DNA of 64,000 bases from Phycisphaeraceae bacterium (GCA_019636675.1 JAHBXC010000002.1:434001-498000), one strand, 5' to 3'. Shown: positions 18,545-27,625, counted from the first letter of the stretch. The notes: generated from the sequence alone by a model not told the origin. Made by a program: numbers and translations.

Positions 18545-19495
18545 ATGCAGTTCTCCCCCAGGGCGTTGTCGTCGTACGGGCCCATCCTCGTCGCGGCGTT
18601 GATCGCGGGTTCGGTCTATCTCCTTGTCGCGGTGCGGTTCGGCCAGCCGCTGCGCGAGGCCAAGGACGCGACCGCGAAGATCAACGACATGCACGAGCGC
18701 TTGCCCTCGTATGTCGAGCGGGCGGTGACGCTGAAGGTCGGGCCGGGCATCAGCCCCGACGAGATCGCGAAGCTCCGCCACACCGTCGCCGAACTCGGCC
18801 TCACGGTGGACGGCTTCCGCGGGACGCTGGAACGGACGAGGGCGACCGCCAACACGGCGTACAGGGAGGTCGAGGAGGTGAAGCGGTCGGCCGCGGCGAG
18901 CCGCGCTCAGCCAGAGGGCGCGCCTGCGGCGACGGTCATGGCCACGCCCGCGCCCGAGTTCAAGATGGGGCCGAGCGAGGACATCCCCGGCGTCACGATC
19001 GCTCCTGTCGCCCCGGTCCCCGCCCCCGCTCCTGCCGCGGTCCCGGCGGCAGTTGTCTCTCACGCTCCGTCAGCCGAGCCCGCGGGGCGCCCGAAGGCGC
19101 TCGCCGTCTCCAAGGACGGGCCGATGCAGATGGAGCTGATCGGGCATCGGATCACATCGCGCGGCCTCGCGCTTGAAGTCCTCCTTACTCGGACCGGTGG
19201 GGGCGACACGGCGATGAATCTGTCGGGACCGAATGTACTCGCAGGCGTCAAAATCGTCACTTCGGATGGCTACGAGTTGGCAACTGGCCGCATCGTCCCG
19301 CCCAGTTCAACGGGCGGCACAACCAATATTCAGGTCGGCCTTATCGAGGGCGCTCCGATCCGACTGACATACCTGTTTGAAGGGAAGTTCGATCGCCCGG
19401 TCATGTGCAGCATCATCAACCTGCGTGCGAGTCATCCCAACAACGGAAGCCGTTTCGCCTTCCGCTTCTCCGACATCCTCGTGTCTCCGGAATGA
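18545..19495 (+). CDS. Membrane-anchored coiled-coil protein, unknown function
   Basis: From ATG 18545 (preceded by GGAGCGGAG) the product is 316 residues. A single hydrophobic helix lies near the N-terminus (YGPILVAALIAGSVYLLVAV), followed by an amphipathic helical region to about residue 115, then an Ala/Pro-rich linker (APVAPVPAPAPAAVPAA) and a C-terminal beta-rich domain of about 130 residues. This layout fits an inner-membrane-anchored periplasmic protein. It converges on the membrane protein of the conjugation region with only three bases between stops. The family is not recognised. A longer frame back to 18470 is open but lacks a ribosome-binding site. Confidence 0.6.
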   Translation: MQFSPRALSSYGPILVAALIAGSVYLLVAVRFGQPLREAKDATAKINDMHERLPSYVERAVTLKVGPGISPDEIAKLRHTVAELGLTVDGFRGTLERTRATANTAYREVEEVKRSAAASRAQPEGAPAATVMATPAPEFKMGPSEDIPGVTIAPVAPVPAPAPAAVPAAVVSHAPSAEPAGRPKALAVSKDGPMQMELIGHRITSRGLALEVLLTRTGGGDTAMNLSGPNVLAGVKIVTSDGYELATGRIVPPSSTGGTTNIQVGLIEGAPIRLTYLFEGKFDRPVMCSIINLRASHPNNGSRFAFRFSDILVSPE

Positions 19496-19498
19496 CGG

Positions 19499-20158
19499 TC
19501 AGTCGATCTCGACGCGCTGGAAGGTCTTCGCGCGCGAGACGCCGTCCCTCGCTCGCTCGCTCGCCCGGCTGCGCATCTGCGCGTGCTCCTCCTTGCTTCG
19601 TTCCTGCGCGATGTACACGCGCGCCCGCAGGTTCCACAGGACATTTTCGAGGATGGCGAGGACGCACCCGACAAACAGCAGGAGGCCGACGAGATTGCTC
19701 ATCTCGAAGGGCAGCAGCAGGAATCCGAACAGCGCGCCGATGGTCAGCGTCAGCGTGCGGTTGCGCACGCCGGCGATCGCGAAGATCGATTCGCCCTCGC
19801 CGCTATCGTCCTCGTCCACCGGCTCGCGGCCGCGCCCCAGCCGCGCGACGGTCTCGACCGCCCACTTGCCCACCAGGTACGCGCCCACCAGGAACAGCGC
19901 GTCGCCGCCGAGGTCCTGCCGCTGCGCCGCGATCGCGAAGACGCCGGCCGAAGCAAGCAGCAACGCGAAGGTGGTGTAGAGTCGGTCCCCCCGTCCCACG
20001 AACATGAGCTCGCGCGCGGCGACGGAGATCGGCTCGATGGCGATCAGGTAAACCAGCGTGATCAGGAGCCGAAGCCGCTTCCAGAACACGCTCTTGAAGG
20101 GCGCCGCTCCGATGGCTTTGAGGGACCTTTTGAATCGGAGATCGGCTTCAGTCTGCAT
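19499..20158 (-). CDS. Polytopic membrane protein next to coupling ATPase
   Basis: A 219-residue protein (ATG at 20158) with about five hydrophobic helices (LRLLITLVYLIAIEP, FALLLASAGVFAIAA, LFLVGAYLVGKWAV, then two close together around GALFGFLLLP and LLLFVGCVLAIL). A basic, Arg-rich cytoplasmic tail ends the protein. It begins eight bases after the coupling ATPase gene, so the two are co-transcribed. Because that ATPase lacks membrane segments, this protein may serve as its membrane anchor. No named family is recognised. Confidence 0.65.
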   Translation of the reverse strand: MQTEADLRFKRSLKAIGAAPFKSVFWKRLRLLITLVYLIAIEPISVAARELMFVGRGDRLYTTFALLLASAGVFAIAAQRQDLGGDALFLVGAYLVGKWAVETVARLGRGREPVDEDDSGEGESIFAIAGVRNRTLTLTIGALFGFLLLPFEMSNLVGLLLFVGCVLAILENVLWNLRARVYIAQERSKEEHAQMRSRASERARDGVSRAKTFQRVEID

Positions 20159-20166
20159 ACGGACTC

Positions 20167-21639
20167 CTATCCCTGCGGCGTGCGCCGCTGCTTGAACGCG
20201 ATGCGGATGATGTTGCCGTCGCCGCCCCGGAACCGTCGGCCCGACTCGAACAGGACGGCCTCGACGAGGTAGTCCGGCGGGCCGCCGCACCGCAGGTCGC
20301 CGAACTCGGAGGAGAGGATGCGCGACTGGCGCTGGCGCGAAAAGTTGATCGACCGCTGCGGCCCGCCCTCTCCGGCGATCATTTCGGAGAGGCCCTCGCT
20401 GGTGAGGACCTGCCATCGGTCGCTGATCAGCTGCTCCGCCCACTCGTTGGTCTGCGTGTCGGCGTTGCAGTGGAAGATCTTCGTCTTGGCGACCCCGAGC
20501 AGGCTGTCGACGCCGGCCGATCGGCGTGCGCCCAGCGCGTGGTGGTAGTTGGCGATGGACTGCGTGAGGTACACGCAGCACGCCCGCTGCTCGCGAGCGG
20601 TCTGGAGGAACTCGGGCTCCCTGGGCGAGAGGAAGTACTGCGCCTCGTCGGCCCACAGGAACACCGGCCGGCTCCCGGGGCCGCGCGGAACGGACTCCAC
20701 GGCGCGCTGCCAGCAGGCCTTCCAGATCACCTGCGCCTGCGCGCCCAGCTGCAGGAACTGCTTGATGGGCAGGTCGAGGACGATCACCCTGCCCTCGAAA
20801 GTTTCCTCCGGCCGGACCGTGAGGCCCGTGCAGAAGAGCTCCCGCAACGACCCGCGGAGGAACCCGTCGGCCATCGTCGTGAAGGTCGAGACGATGTTGC
20901 CCCGGGTCTTGCTGTCCATCACGCCGGGGAACTCTTCGAGGAAGTACGCGCTTGTCGCGGCGAGATCCCCGCGGTCGCGCTCGCTCCCGCAGCGCTCGTA
21001 GGCGGCGTTGAGGGTCGCCATCAGCGTCGACGAGGCCCGCCACGCGTCGTCGTCGGCCTGCTCCGCCGTCAGGGGCGCGGCGCCGATCACATTCCGCAGG
21101 GCCGAGATCGAGAGCGGCTCGTCCGCGAGGCGCAGCGCGTCGATCGCGTTGCGGAGCAGCTGGCGGACGGCGCGCTCCCAGAACGGGTCCTGGTGACTCC
21201 CCCCGCCGTGGATGTTCACGCTCATCGCGGTCAGGAACAGCTCGACGAGGTTCTCCGTCTGCCCGCCGCCGCGGCTCGTGCGCGTGCGTTCGTGCTCGAG
21301 AAAATTGAAGCGGTGCCCGCTCTCGGGCGAGAACACCACCAGGTCGCCCTCGCGGCCGGCTTCGCGGAGGTAGCGGCGCCAGCGTTCGGGTTCGTCGGCC
21401 TTGGCGCAGAGCACGAGCCCGCCGAAGCCGGCCCTGAGCATCGCCATCGCGATGTGCTCGCCCGAGCCGCTCGTCTTGCCCGAGCCTGTGTCGCCGAAGA
21501 TCAGCGTGCAGGCGCAGGCGTCGCGCGTCGTCCACACATCGTGCTTGCCGAGGCGCAGCAGCGTGTGGTCGAGCGACCACGACTTCGGTGTCGAGTTGCG
21601 AGGGGACAGATCCGCCGCCGGTCGGAACAGCCGGAGCAT
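20167..21639 (-). CDS. Conjugative coupling ATPase (VirD4/TraD-like), soluble form
   Basis: A 490-residue ATPase starting at ATG 21639. Walker A is GDTGSGKT (49-56), and a Walker B reads PVFLWADEAQYFLSP in the C-terminal half, followed by a sensor-like CVYLTQSIANYHHAL. These features match the VirD4/TraD/TraG coupling proteins that bring relaxase-bound DNA to a secretion channel. Unlike classical members, there is no N-terminal membrane domain: the protein begins just 48 residues before Walker A. The next gene encodes a five-helix membrane protein that could supply the anchor. The frame stays open far upstream, but that part has the composition of non-coding GC-rich sequence. Confidence 0.82.
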   Translation of the reverse strand: MLRLFRPAADLSPRNSTPKSWSLDHTLLRLGKHDVWTTRDACACTLIFGDTGSGKTSGSGEHIAMAMLRAGFGGLVLCAKADEPERWRRYLREAGREGDLVVFSPESGHRFNFLEHERTRTSRGGGQTENLVELFLTAMSVNIHGGGSHQDPFWERAVRQLLRNAIDALRLADEPLSISALRNVIGAAPLTAEQADDDAWRASSTLMATLNAAYERCGSERDRGDLAATSAYFLEEFPGVMDSKTRGNIVSTFTTMADGFLRGSLRELFCTGLTVRPEETFEGRVIVLDLPIKQFLQLGAQAQVIWKACWQRAVESVPRGPGSRPVFLWADEAQYFLSPREPEFLQTAREQRACCVYLTQSIANYHHALGARRSAGVDSLLGVAKTKIFHCNADTQTNEWAEQLISDRWQVLTSEGLSEMIAGEGGPQRSINFSRQRQSRILSSEFGDLRCGGPPDYLVEAVLFESGRRFRGGDGNIIRIAFKQRRTPQG

Positions 21640-21920
21640 GCGATGAGCACTATAGCGACCGCTCGCGACCTGCGCCGCACGCCCCGAAGGGTGAAGAACC
21701 CCTCGGGCTCGAACCGTCCGGCAGCGGGGGGGTGTTCCCGGGGCGGGGCGAGACCGGGCCTTGAGGATGAAGATGAGGAGAAGCCGGATCTCCGATCGCC
21801 GCGGGGTGTTCCCGGGGGTGAACCCCGACGGCGACTCCGATCCGGCAGCGGGCCTTGCGGCCCGGGGGCGGGGACCTCTTGGGAAGAGCCGTTGCCGCTG
21901 CGCGTCCCCGGCGTGCGCGT

Positions 21921-22406
21921 TCAGCGCTTCTCGGTGGAGACGATCGCGATGGTCTCGATGAAGGGCGTCGTTTGGTCTTCGTCGAAGTGCGACGGCGACT
22001 CGCTGAGTTCGAGGGCGCGCTGCGCGGCGACGGCGTCGAACACCTCCCCCAGCCGCCGTCCCCGCACCGAGATCGCGTGGCCGACGAAGTCGAGCTCCAG
22101 CAGGTCGCCCGATTCGAGCCGGGCCGACGAGAAGTACGAGTTGGCCAGCGCGACCCGCTTGCCGTGACGGAGCCGCAGCACGAGCGTCGGCGCGTACGCC
22201 TCGCCCGCGAGCCGCAGGCACCGGCCGATCCAGACCGGCGCGATCGGATGGCGCGGAGGTTGACCACCCCCGCCGTGCGTGTCGTCCCCGGCGTCCCCGT
22301 CTACGCCATCCCCGTTCCCAGCGTTTCCACCGGACCTCGGGGAGTCCGGGCCAGCGCCCGTCGGGGGCTTGCGCAAGAGTCGCCGCAGCCGATCGTCATC
22401 GCTCAT
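21921..22406 (-). CDS. Unknown protein overlapping the relaxase gene
   Basis: A 161-residue protein. The first 50 residues are Gly/Asp-rich and probably disordered. The rest is a compact beta-rich domain (IGRCLRLAGEAYAPTLVLRLRHGKRV, LLELDFVGHAISVRGRRLGEVF). Its start overlaps the last 11 bases of the relaxase gene, so translation is coupled and a role in DNA processing or transfer is plausible. I do not recognise the family. About 280 bases with no supported gene separate it from the coupling ATPase. Confidence 0.6.
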   Translation of the reverse strand: MSDDDRLRRLLRKPPTGAGPDSPRSGGNAGNGDGVDGDAGDDTHGGGGQPPRHPIAPVWIGRCLRLAGEAYAPTLVLRLRHGKRVALANSYFSSARLESGDLLELDFVGHAISVRGRRLGEVFDAVAAQRALELSESPSHFDEDQTTPFIETIAIVSTEKR

Positions 22407-25400
22407 AACCGCGCTCCTTTCCCCGGCCCTCGTCGCGCCGGCGGCTCTGATCCCGCGTGTGGTCCGGGTTCCTCGATGGTTTCGGAGGTTTCGGGGGTTT
22501 CGGTGTCGGCGTCGGGGGCGCTGCGCGGGTCTGCGGCGGCCGCTCGCGCTCGAAACGCTCCAGGCGTTCGCGGGCTTCCCTGCCCAGGCGGTGCAGGCGC
22601 GCCGCGTCGCGCATCGTCTCGATGCTCGGCGGGTCGGGCTTCTTCGTCTCCGATCGCTCCGGCGTCTTCTCGATCGGCGCGTCGCGTCCGGGCGCTTTGA
22701 GCATGGTCTGTTTCGGGGCGACCCCGTCGGCGACCTCGACGGCGGAGAGCCGGTCGGCGCTGCGGCGGATCGCCTCCTTGAGCTCGGCGATGTCGTCGGT
22801 GTAGATCCTGAGGCCCTGCTTGCCGCGGCTCACCGAGACATAGAACTGCGCGTCGCTGCCCGCCGCGAACGACGCCGAGGACTGGACGAGGATCGCGAGG
22901 TCGACATCCCTGCCCTGGGCGGCGTGCGAGGTGCTGACGCTGCCGTAGGCGATGTGCCCGTATCCGCGCGGGAGCGTCTGCTCGCGCCCGTTGCGTTCGA
23001 TCTTCAGGTGCCCGTCCTTCGTGAAGCCCTTCACCTCGCAGACGTCGCCGTTGGTGACGCGCGAGCGGCCCTCGTCGAGGCGCCCGTTGCGCGTGACGCG
23101 GATGCGGTCCCCGGCGGCCAATGAAATCTTCTCCTGCGCGAACACCTGGAAGCGGTCGGCGTCGGCGATGGGGAGCTCGATCTCGACGCCGCGCGGCGTG
23201 CGGGCGATCACCGCGAGCGATCCATCCCCGGGGCGGGGACGCGTCCCCAGGATCTCGCAGCGGTCCCCGGCGACGACGCCCTTCGCCCCTTGATGGAAGT
23301 GGGCGACCAGCGCGGGCGCGGCGCTCGCGCCCTCGTCGCGGCCGTACATCGCGGGGTCGGCGCGCTGGGCCTCGCTCCAGTTGAGGTCGCGCAGGCGGAT
23401 GAACTCCCGGTCCTCGCCTCTGAGCATGCCGCTCTCGCGCTGGGCCTCGCGCACGGCGCGGGCGACGCGCTCGCCCTCGGCGTGCGTCGGGGAGACGATC
23501 ATCGCCGTCTTCCCGTTCACCAGCGCGGTGAGGTAGTCGTGCGCCGCGGCTCGGTCGCGTCTGGCCGTGTCGTCGATCTCGACGAACGCGTTGAGCTTCT
23601 CCAGGCGATCGAGGCCCTTGTCGAGGTTCCCCTCGGCGATGGCCGCGACGGCCTCCCGGTACATCCCGCGCTGGCGGCGGATGGTGGTGAGCTCGACGGG
23701 CGCGATCCCGCCGTGGGATTCGAGCACGCGCAGCGCATCACCCGCCTCGACCGGCCGGTGCTGGCGCGCGTCGCCGCAGACCACCACCCGCGCGTCGTGC
23801 TGATCGGCGAGCTGCGAGAGCCGCAGCATGGTCCCGACGCCCAGCAGCCCCGCCTCGTCCACCCACAGCACGCCGCCCTTGAGCCCGGCCTGCATCTTGG
23901 GGTCCGAGAGCAGCTTCGCCACCGTGTCGGCGGTCGCGAGCCCCTTGCCGCGCAGGCCGTCTGCCCCGCGCGAGGCGGCGGCGGTGGGGGCCACCACCAT
24001 CACGGCAAGCCCCGCGGCCCGCAGCGCGCCCACGGCTTCGAGCGTCATGGTCGTCTTGCCCACGCCCGCGGCGCCGCGGATCGCGACGACGCGGTCGGTC
24101 GAGTCGAGCACATGATCCACGGCTTTCTGCTGATCGTCGGAGAGCGGCTTCGAGGGCTCCCAGCCGGGCGTGCGGCACAGGAGCCGCTCGCGCGCCGGCG
24201 CGCAGGTCCCCTTGCCCCCGACCGCGAAGGCGAGCATGGCGCGCTCCTGAGCGAGGACCTCCCTGGTCGTGACGAAGGTCTGGCCGTCGATGGTGCGCGA
24301 GAGCATCGTGCGGCCGCGCACCTCGGCCCACGCGTCCTCGACCCCGACGCGGCCCACCCCGAACCGCAGCGCCTGCTCGACCAAGCGGACCTCGGGCAGC
24401 GCCGATTTGCGCTCGAAGCAGTGCGCGATCGCGTGATCCACCGCTTCCTTCGCGGCGGCGCGCTCGCGGGCGCCGTCCCCGGGTAGGAGCGGGGTTGGAT
24501 CGGTGGGTGTTTCGGAAGGCGGCGGCGGGGGCGGGGGATGGCCGCGATCGTGGATCGATCGGAGCAGCGAGCGCTCGCGGTCGTCGAGCCGCCTCTCCCA
24601 GCGCTGGGCGAGTTCGGCGGCGGACAGCGTCCTGTCCTTCGCCTTGCGCGTGCGCGCCCCGAGCTCGCCCTTCTGCCTCGGGTCGGTGATGCCCTTCTCG
24701 GCGGCGAAGGCCTCGATCTCGACCGTGCGCGTCGAGTACTTCTCGACCAGCGTGCGGGGAATGTCCTTCAGGTCCCAGCCCGTGGGCGTGCGCTCGATGG
24801 CGTATCCCAGGTCTTCGAGCCGGCGGGCGAACCGCGCGTGGAACGCCGCCTCGTAGTACGGCGCGTCGCGCTTGATGCCCCGGAACTGACCCGCCTTCCA
24901 CGAATCCTCCGCGCGATCCCAGGTGCAGTTCATGACGAAGCAGTGGGCGTGCAGATGCGGATCCGGTCCGTCGGCGGCGACGGTCGGTCGGGCGGTCAGG
25001 TGCACGAAGTCCGCCCAGACGAGGTTGCCCGTCAGGCGGTTGTCGTCCGCCCCGCCCTTGCGCACACGCGTCTCCGCGTGGCGCTCGATCTCCTGCATCG
25101 TCTCACGCACCGAAGTGCGGAACGCATCGGCGATGCGCGAGTCCTTGTGCACGGCGTGCAGGAGCGAGACCCCCTTGGGGGCGTGGAAGTTCATGTCGTA
25201 GCCGACCGTGCGGTTGTCCTTGTGCCGCAGCGTCAGGCGCTCACCCGTGCGCGGGTGGCGGTTCTCGGTGAGCGCGGCGAAGGCGTCGCGTTCGACGGCG
25301 CCGTCGTGGTATTTGAGGAGGCCCAGCCGCTCGGCGGCCCGGCCCTGCCAGGCGCCCGCGATCTCGAGCCCCTCGGTGTAGTAGTCCTCTCGCGCGAGCC

Positions 25401-25458
25401 CCTGCGTGAAATACGACTGCGCAGCCGCCGCGCTCCGGCACTGGTGTATCCGAAGCAT
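22396..25458 (-). CDS. MobF-family relaxase-helicase (TrwC/TraI type)
   Basis: A 1020-residue protein that nicks and unwinds the transferred DNA strand. The N-terminal relaxase domain has candidate catalytic tyrosines at Tyr16 and Tyr26/27 and the metal-binding His triad HLHAH (His168, His170, His172), with the fold motif YDMNFHAPKGVS before it. The second half is a RecD2-like helicase: Walker A GAAGVGKTT (461-469), then LWVDEAGLLG and a C-terminal SF1 motif ASTSHAAQGRDVD-like (VSTSHAAQGRDV). The C-terminus is Pro/Arg-rich and probably disordered. It leads a minus-strand operon with the 161-residue gene. The element it belongs to has a coupling protein, but no type IV secretion genes appear in this window. 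Confidence 0.92.
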   Translation of the reverse strand: MLRIHQCRSAAAAQSYFTQGLAREDYYTEGLEIAGAWQGRAAERLGLLKYHDGAVERDAFAALTENRHPRTGERLTLRHKDNRTVGYDMNFHAPKGVSLLHAVHKDSRIADAFRTSVRETMQEIERHAETRVRKGGADDNRLTGNLVWADFVHLTARPTVAADGPDPHLHAHCFVMNCTWDRAEDSWKAGQFRGIKRDAPYYEAAFHARFARRLEDLGYAIERTPTGWDLKDIPRTLVEKYSTRTVEIEAFAAEKGITDPRQKGELGARTRKAKDRTLSAAELAQRWERRLDDRERSLLRSIHDRGHPPPPPPPSETPTDPTPLLPGDGARERAAAKEAVDHAIAHCFERKSALPEVRLVEQALRFGVGRVGVEDAWAEVRGRTMLSRTIDGQTFVTTREVLAQERAMLAFAVGGKGTCAPARERLLCRTPGWEPSKPLSDDQQKAVDHVLDSTDRVVAIRGAAGVGKTTMTLEAVGALRAAGLAVMVVAPTAAASRGADGLRGKGLATADTVAKLLSDPKMQAGLKGGVLWVDEAGLLGVGTMLRLSQLADQHDARVVVCGDARQHRPVEAGDALRVLESHGGIAPVELTTIRRQRGMYREAVAAIAEGNLDKGLDRLEKLNAFVEIDDTARRDRAAAHDYLTALVNGKTAMIVSPTHAEGERVARAVREAQRESGMLRGEDREFIRLRDLNWSEAQRADPAMYGRDEGASAAPALVAHFHQGAKGVVAGDRCEILGTRPRPGDGSLAVIARTPRGVEIELPIADADRFQVFAQEKISLAAGDRIRVTRNGRLDEGRSRVTNGDVCEVKGFTKDGHLKIERNGREQTLPRGYGHIAYGSVSTSHAAQGRDVDLAILVQSSASFAAGSDAQFYVSVSRGKQGLRIYTDDIAELKEAIRRSADRLSAVEVADGVAPKQTMLKAPGRDAPIEKTPERSETKKPDPPSIETMRDAARLHRLGREARERLERFERERPPQTRAAPPTPTPKPPKPPKPSRNPDHTRDQSRRRDEGRGKERGYER

Positions 25459-25598
25459 GGCCCCAGCGTACCGGGTCCCGGCCCCCGCTCAAGCCGGTCC
25501 CCGGCGATGGTCCGGGATCCTCACACGACAATGTGCTGGGGACAGGGTTGTTCAAGGACTCCGTTTCTGGCTGGTTAGTGCCCTCCATGCCTGGCGCC

Positions 25599-25690
25599 GC
25601 GCTCGCCCGACGCAAGCGGCCGTCCGCCTTCCGGCGCTTCGCTCTGTGCAGGCGGCAGACCCGGGCGCCCGCGTGAGACGCGCGTGCGGC
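25599..25690 (+). promoter_or_regulatory. Structured leader, copy 1
   Basis: This is the most diverged copy of a leader that precedes three operons. The stem GTCCGCC (25622-25628) with GGCGG (25651-25655) replaces the GTCGGCT/AGCCGAT stem of copies 2 and 3, while the bases between (TTCC, GCTTCGCTC, GTGCA) are largely conserved. A second GC hairpin follows. The rest of the 355-base gap from 25459 to 25813 shows no gene. Confidence 0.5.
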
Positions 25691-25813
25691 TCCGGGCGGC
25701 TCCGCGTGCCGTCGGCTCAGGCCCGTCCTGTTCCGGGCCGGGGCCCCGGGGACGGGGCTGCGCCCGACGCCTCAAAGGGGCATGGTCAACCAGCAAACAG
25801 AAAGGAGTCTGAT

Positions 25814-26218
25814 ATGACCAACAACCAACCTCCCGCCGACACGGTGATGCTCGGGCCCATCCGGGCCGCGATCTGGGAGAACCAGACCGAGAAGGGGGGC
25901 CGGTACTACTCGGTCACCTTCGAGCGCCGGTACTTCGACTCGGAGTCCGGGTCGTGGAAGTCCACAACCAGCTACGGACGCGACGACCTGCTCCCGCTCT
26001 CGAAGGTTGCCGAGATGGCCTGCCTGCGGATCCACGAGCTGCAATCGCTCTCGCGGGCCAAGCAGCGGGACGGCGCCGGCGGGGCCGGGGCCGGGGGCGG
26101 GGCCGAGTCCGAGCCGCAGCCCGAGACGCAGTCCACGCCCCCGGCGAATTCCGCCGGGGGCAACGACGCCCCACAGAAGGCCGCCAGGGCGAGAGCCAAG
26201 GCGGGCGTGTCGCGATGA
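25814..26218 (+). CDS. Small conserved protein of the mobile element, paralogue 1
   Basis: A 134-residue protein (ATG 25814, AAAGGAG nine bases upstream). Residues 10-75 form a domain with the pattern VMLGPIRAAIWEN, YYSVTFERRYFD, GRDDLLPLSKVAEMA, followed by an Ala/Gly/Pro-rich disordered tail. A paralogue with the same core lies at 27278-27625. The compact beta-strand core with aromatic positions would suit a nucleic-acid-binding role, but no named family is recognised. It starts a three-gene coupled operon and overlaps the next gene by four bases (ATGA). Confidence 0.65.
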   Translation: MTNNQPPADTVMLGPIRAAIWENQTEKGGRYYSVTFERRYFDSESGSWKSTTSYGRDDLLPLSKVAEMACLRIHELQSLSRAKQRDGAGGAGAGGGAESEPQPETQSTPPANSAGGNDAPQKAARARAKAGVSR

Positions 26219-26556
26219 GGTCGCGGCTCAGCGAGCTGCTCGGGTCTATGGCCTCGGGCAATCCCGCGGCCCGCGTGGTCGAGTGGTTCGTCATCGGCGA
26301 TGTCCGCACCACGATCACCGCCCGGCGGATCAACGGCGAGCCGGTCCGGCACACCGCGTCGTTTCAGGTGAAGGCGAAGGGGTCGCCCGACGACTTCCAG
26401 TACGACGAGCTCGACGACCTCGGCGAATCGGTCAAGGCCGCGAGCGCAATCATCGACCACCTCGAAGGCCGGTCGAGCGTGCTCGACCTGGCCCGCCGAC
26501 TGAAGGGTCTCCGTCTGGAGTCCGGGGGCGGGGACGGGACCGGGGGTGCATCATGA
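26215..26556 (+). CDS. Unknown small protein of the mobile element
   Basis: A 113-residue protein whose ATG overlaps the previous stop. The core EWFVIGDVRTTITARRINGEPVRHTASFQVKA reads as a beta-sheet, followed by an acidic helix (DELDDLGESVKAASAII) and a Gly-rich tail. No family is recognised. It has no paralogue in the second operon, where the flanking two genes are instead directly adjacent. Its stop again overlaps the next start. Confidence 0.55.
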   Translation: MRSRLSELLGSMASGNPAARVVEWFVIGDVRTTITARRINGEPVRHTASFQVKAKGSPDDFQYDELDDLGESVKAASAIIDHLEGRSSVLDLARRLKGLRLESGGGDGTGGAS

Positions 26557-26855
26557 TGCTCCTTCCCTCCGAGATCCGCGTCACGCTCCCGCCGCTCTAC
26601 GCGACGGAAGCGGAGGAGGACCCGCTGGCCCGGGTCCGGTTCTTCACGCCTTGGAGCAACTGGACCTGGTACGCAACCGAGTTCGACGGCGAGGACCTCT
26701 TCTTCGGGCTCGTCTTCGGCCACGAGGTCGAGTACGGCTACTTCAGCCTCAAGGAGCTCGGCGCCGTCCGCGGCCCCGGCGGGCTGACCGTCGAGCGCGA
26801 CCTTCACTTCTCGCCGACCCGCCTCAGCGTGATCCGCCAGCGGGAACGCTGCTGA
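26553..26855 (+). CDS. DUF2958-family protein, copy 1
   Basis: A 100-residue protein matching the DUF2958 pattern: LPPLYATEAEEDPLARVRFF, then WTWYATEFDGEDLFFGLV, GYFSLKEL and VERDLHF. DUF2958 proteins are uncharacterised and are typical cargo of plasmids and integrative elements, often near antirestriction genes. The second copy lies at 27626-27952. The start overlaps the preceding stop. A perfect hairpin follows the gene at 26864-26884. Confidence 0.8.
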   Translation: MMLLPSEIRVTLPPLYATEAEEDPLARVRFFTPWSNWTWYATEFDGEDLFFGLVFGHEVEYGYFSLKELGAVRGPGGLTVERDLHFSPTRLSVIRQRERC

Positions 26856-26863
26856 CCCACTGC

Positions 26864-26884
26864 CGGGGACGACTTGTCCCCGGT
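26864..26884 (+). terminator. Hairpin after first small-gene operon
   Basis: CCGGGGAC and GTCCCCGG form a perfect 8-bp stem with a 5-base loop, nine bases after the DUF2958 stop. There is no clear U-run, so intrinsic termination is uncertain. Beyond it, up to the copy 2 leader at 27102, I see no gene. Confidence 0.4.
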
Positions 26885-27101
26885 GTTCCCTCGTCCCACA
26901 CGCGTCCCCGGCCCCGGTCGGGGGCGCCGTGCGTGTTCCCGCAGGCCTGAGCGATCAATCCCCTTCGTTCGCAGGCAAGTGCTCACCGGCACCGTTGCAG
27001 CTCAGGTCATACATGCCGTGGCGAAAGGCCGCTCCTCGTCACAAGGCGAGACCGAAGGATTGATCGGGTTATCTGCTGCCGTCGGGCCATTTCCCTCAGT
27101 T

Positions 27102-27256
27102 GTTGAACGCGATCATGGTCCTGCCGGGGTGCTCGCCGGGCTCAAGGGGCCGTCGGCTTCCTCCGCTGCGCTCCGTGCAGCCGATCCCCGTGCGGGCACG
27201 GCGTCCTTTCCTTGATCCCGCCTGCGCTTCCCCGGCCGAGGCGGACCATGTTCAAC
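27102..27256 (+). promoter_or_regulatory. Structured leader, copy 2
   Basis: The leader is bounded by the inverted ends GTTGAAC (27102-27108) and GTTCAAC (27250-27256), with an inner ATGGTC/GACCAT pair. A stem GTCGGCT (27152-27158) pairs with AGCCGAT (27179-27185), and a second hairpin CCGTGC-GG-GCACGG follows. It ends 21 bases before the start of the second operon. It shares most of its sequence with copy 3. Confidence 0.6.
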
Positions 27257-27277
27257 AACCTACGAAAGGAAACAGCC

Positions 27278-27625
27278 ATGACTACGACATCAACCATCAC
27301 GACCAACACCCCTAAAGCCCGGCCCGTGGCGAAGGTGCGACTCGGATCGGTCGTCTGCGCCATCTGGCAGCAGACCAGCTCCGAAGGCAAGACCTGGTAC
27401 TCGGCCAGCGTCGAGCGGAGCTACTTCGACGAGAAAGCCGGCAAGTGGAAGAGCTCGAACTCCTTCAGCCGCGACGAGATGCTCCTGCTCGGCAAAGTGG
27501 CGAGTCTCGCTAACACCCGCATCTATGAGCTGCAATCGAGAGACCGAACCGAGGCGTCCCACGAGGAGCTTCCCGATGTGCCGGCCAACGCGATCTACGA
27601 CGCCGACGGCGTGGAGGTGGCGTAG
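27278..27625 (+). CDS. Small conserved protein of the mobile element, paralogue 2
   Basis: A 115-residue paralogue of the gene at 25814. The shared core reads VRLGSVVCAIWQQ, WYSASVERSYFDEKAGKWKSSNSFSRDEMLLLGKVASLA and IYELQS. The N-terminus is Thr-rich and the tail is short and acidic instead of Ala/Gly-rich. A GAAAGGA precedes the ATG. It begins the second operon of this cluster, directly behind leader copy 2, and its stop abuts the start of the second DUF2958 gene. Confidence 0.65.
   Translation: MTTTSTITTNTPKARPVAKVRLGSVVCAIWQQTSSEGKTWYSASVERSYFDEKAGKWKSSNSFSRDEMLLLGKVASLANTRIYELQSRDRTEASHEELPDVPANAIYDADGVEVA

Noticed and set aside
20470..22167. Plus-strand frame opposite the coupling ATPase
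   Set aside because: Repetitive Arg/Ala/Leu/Glu content without motifs; the minus strand holds Walker A and B motifs.
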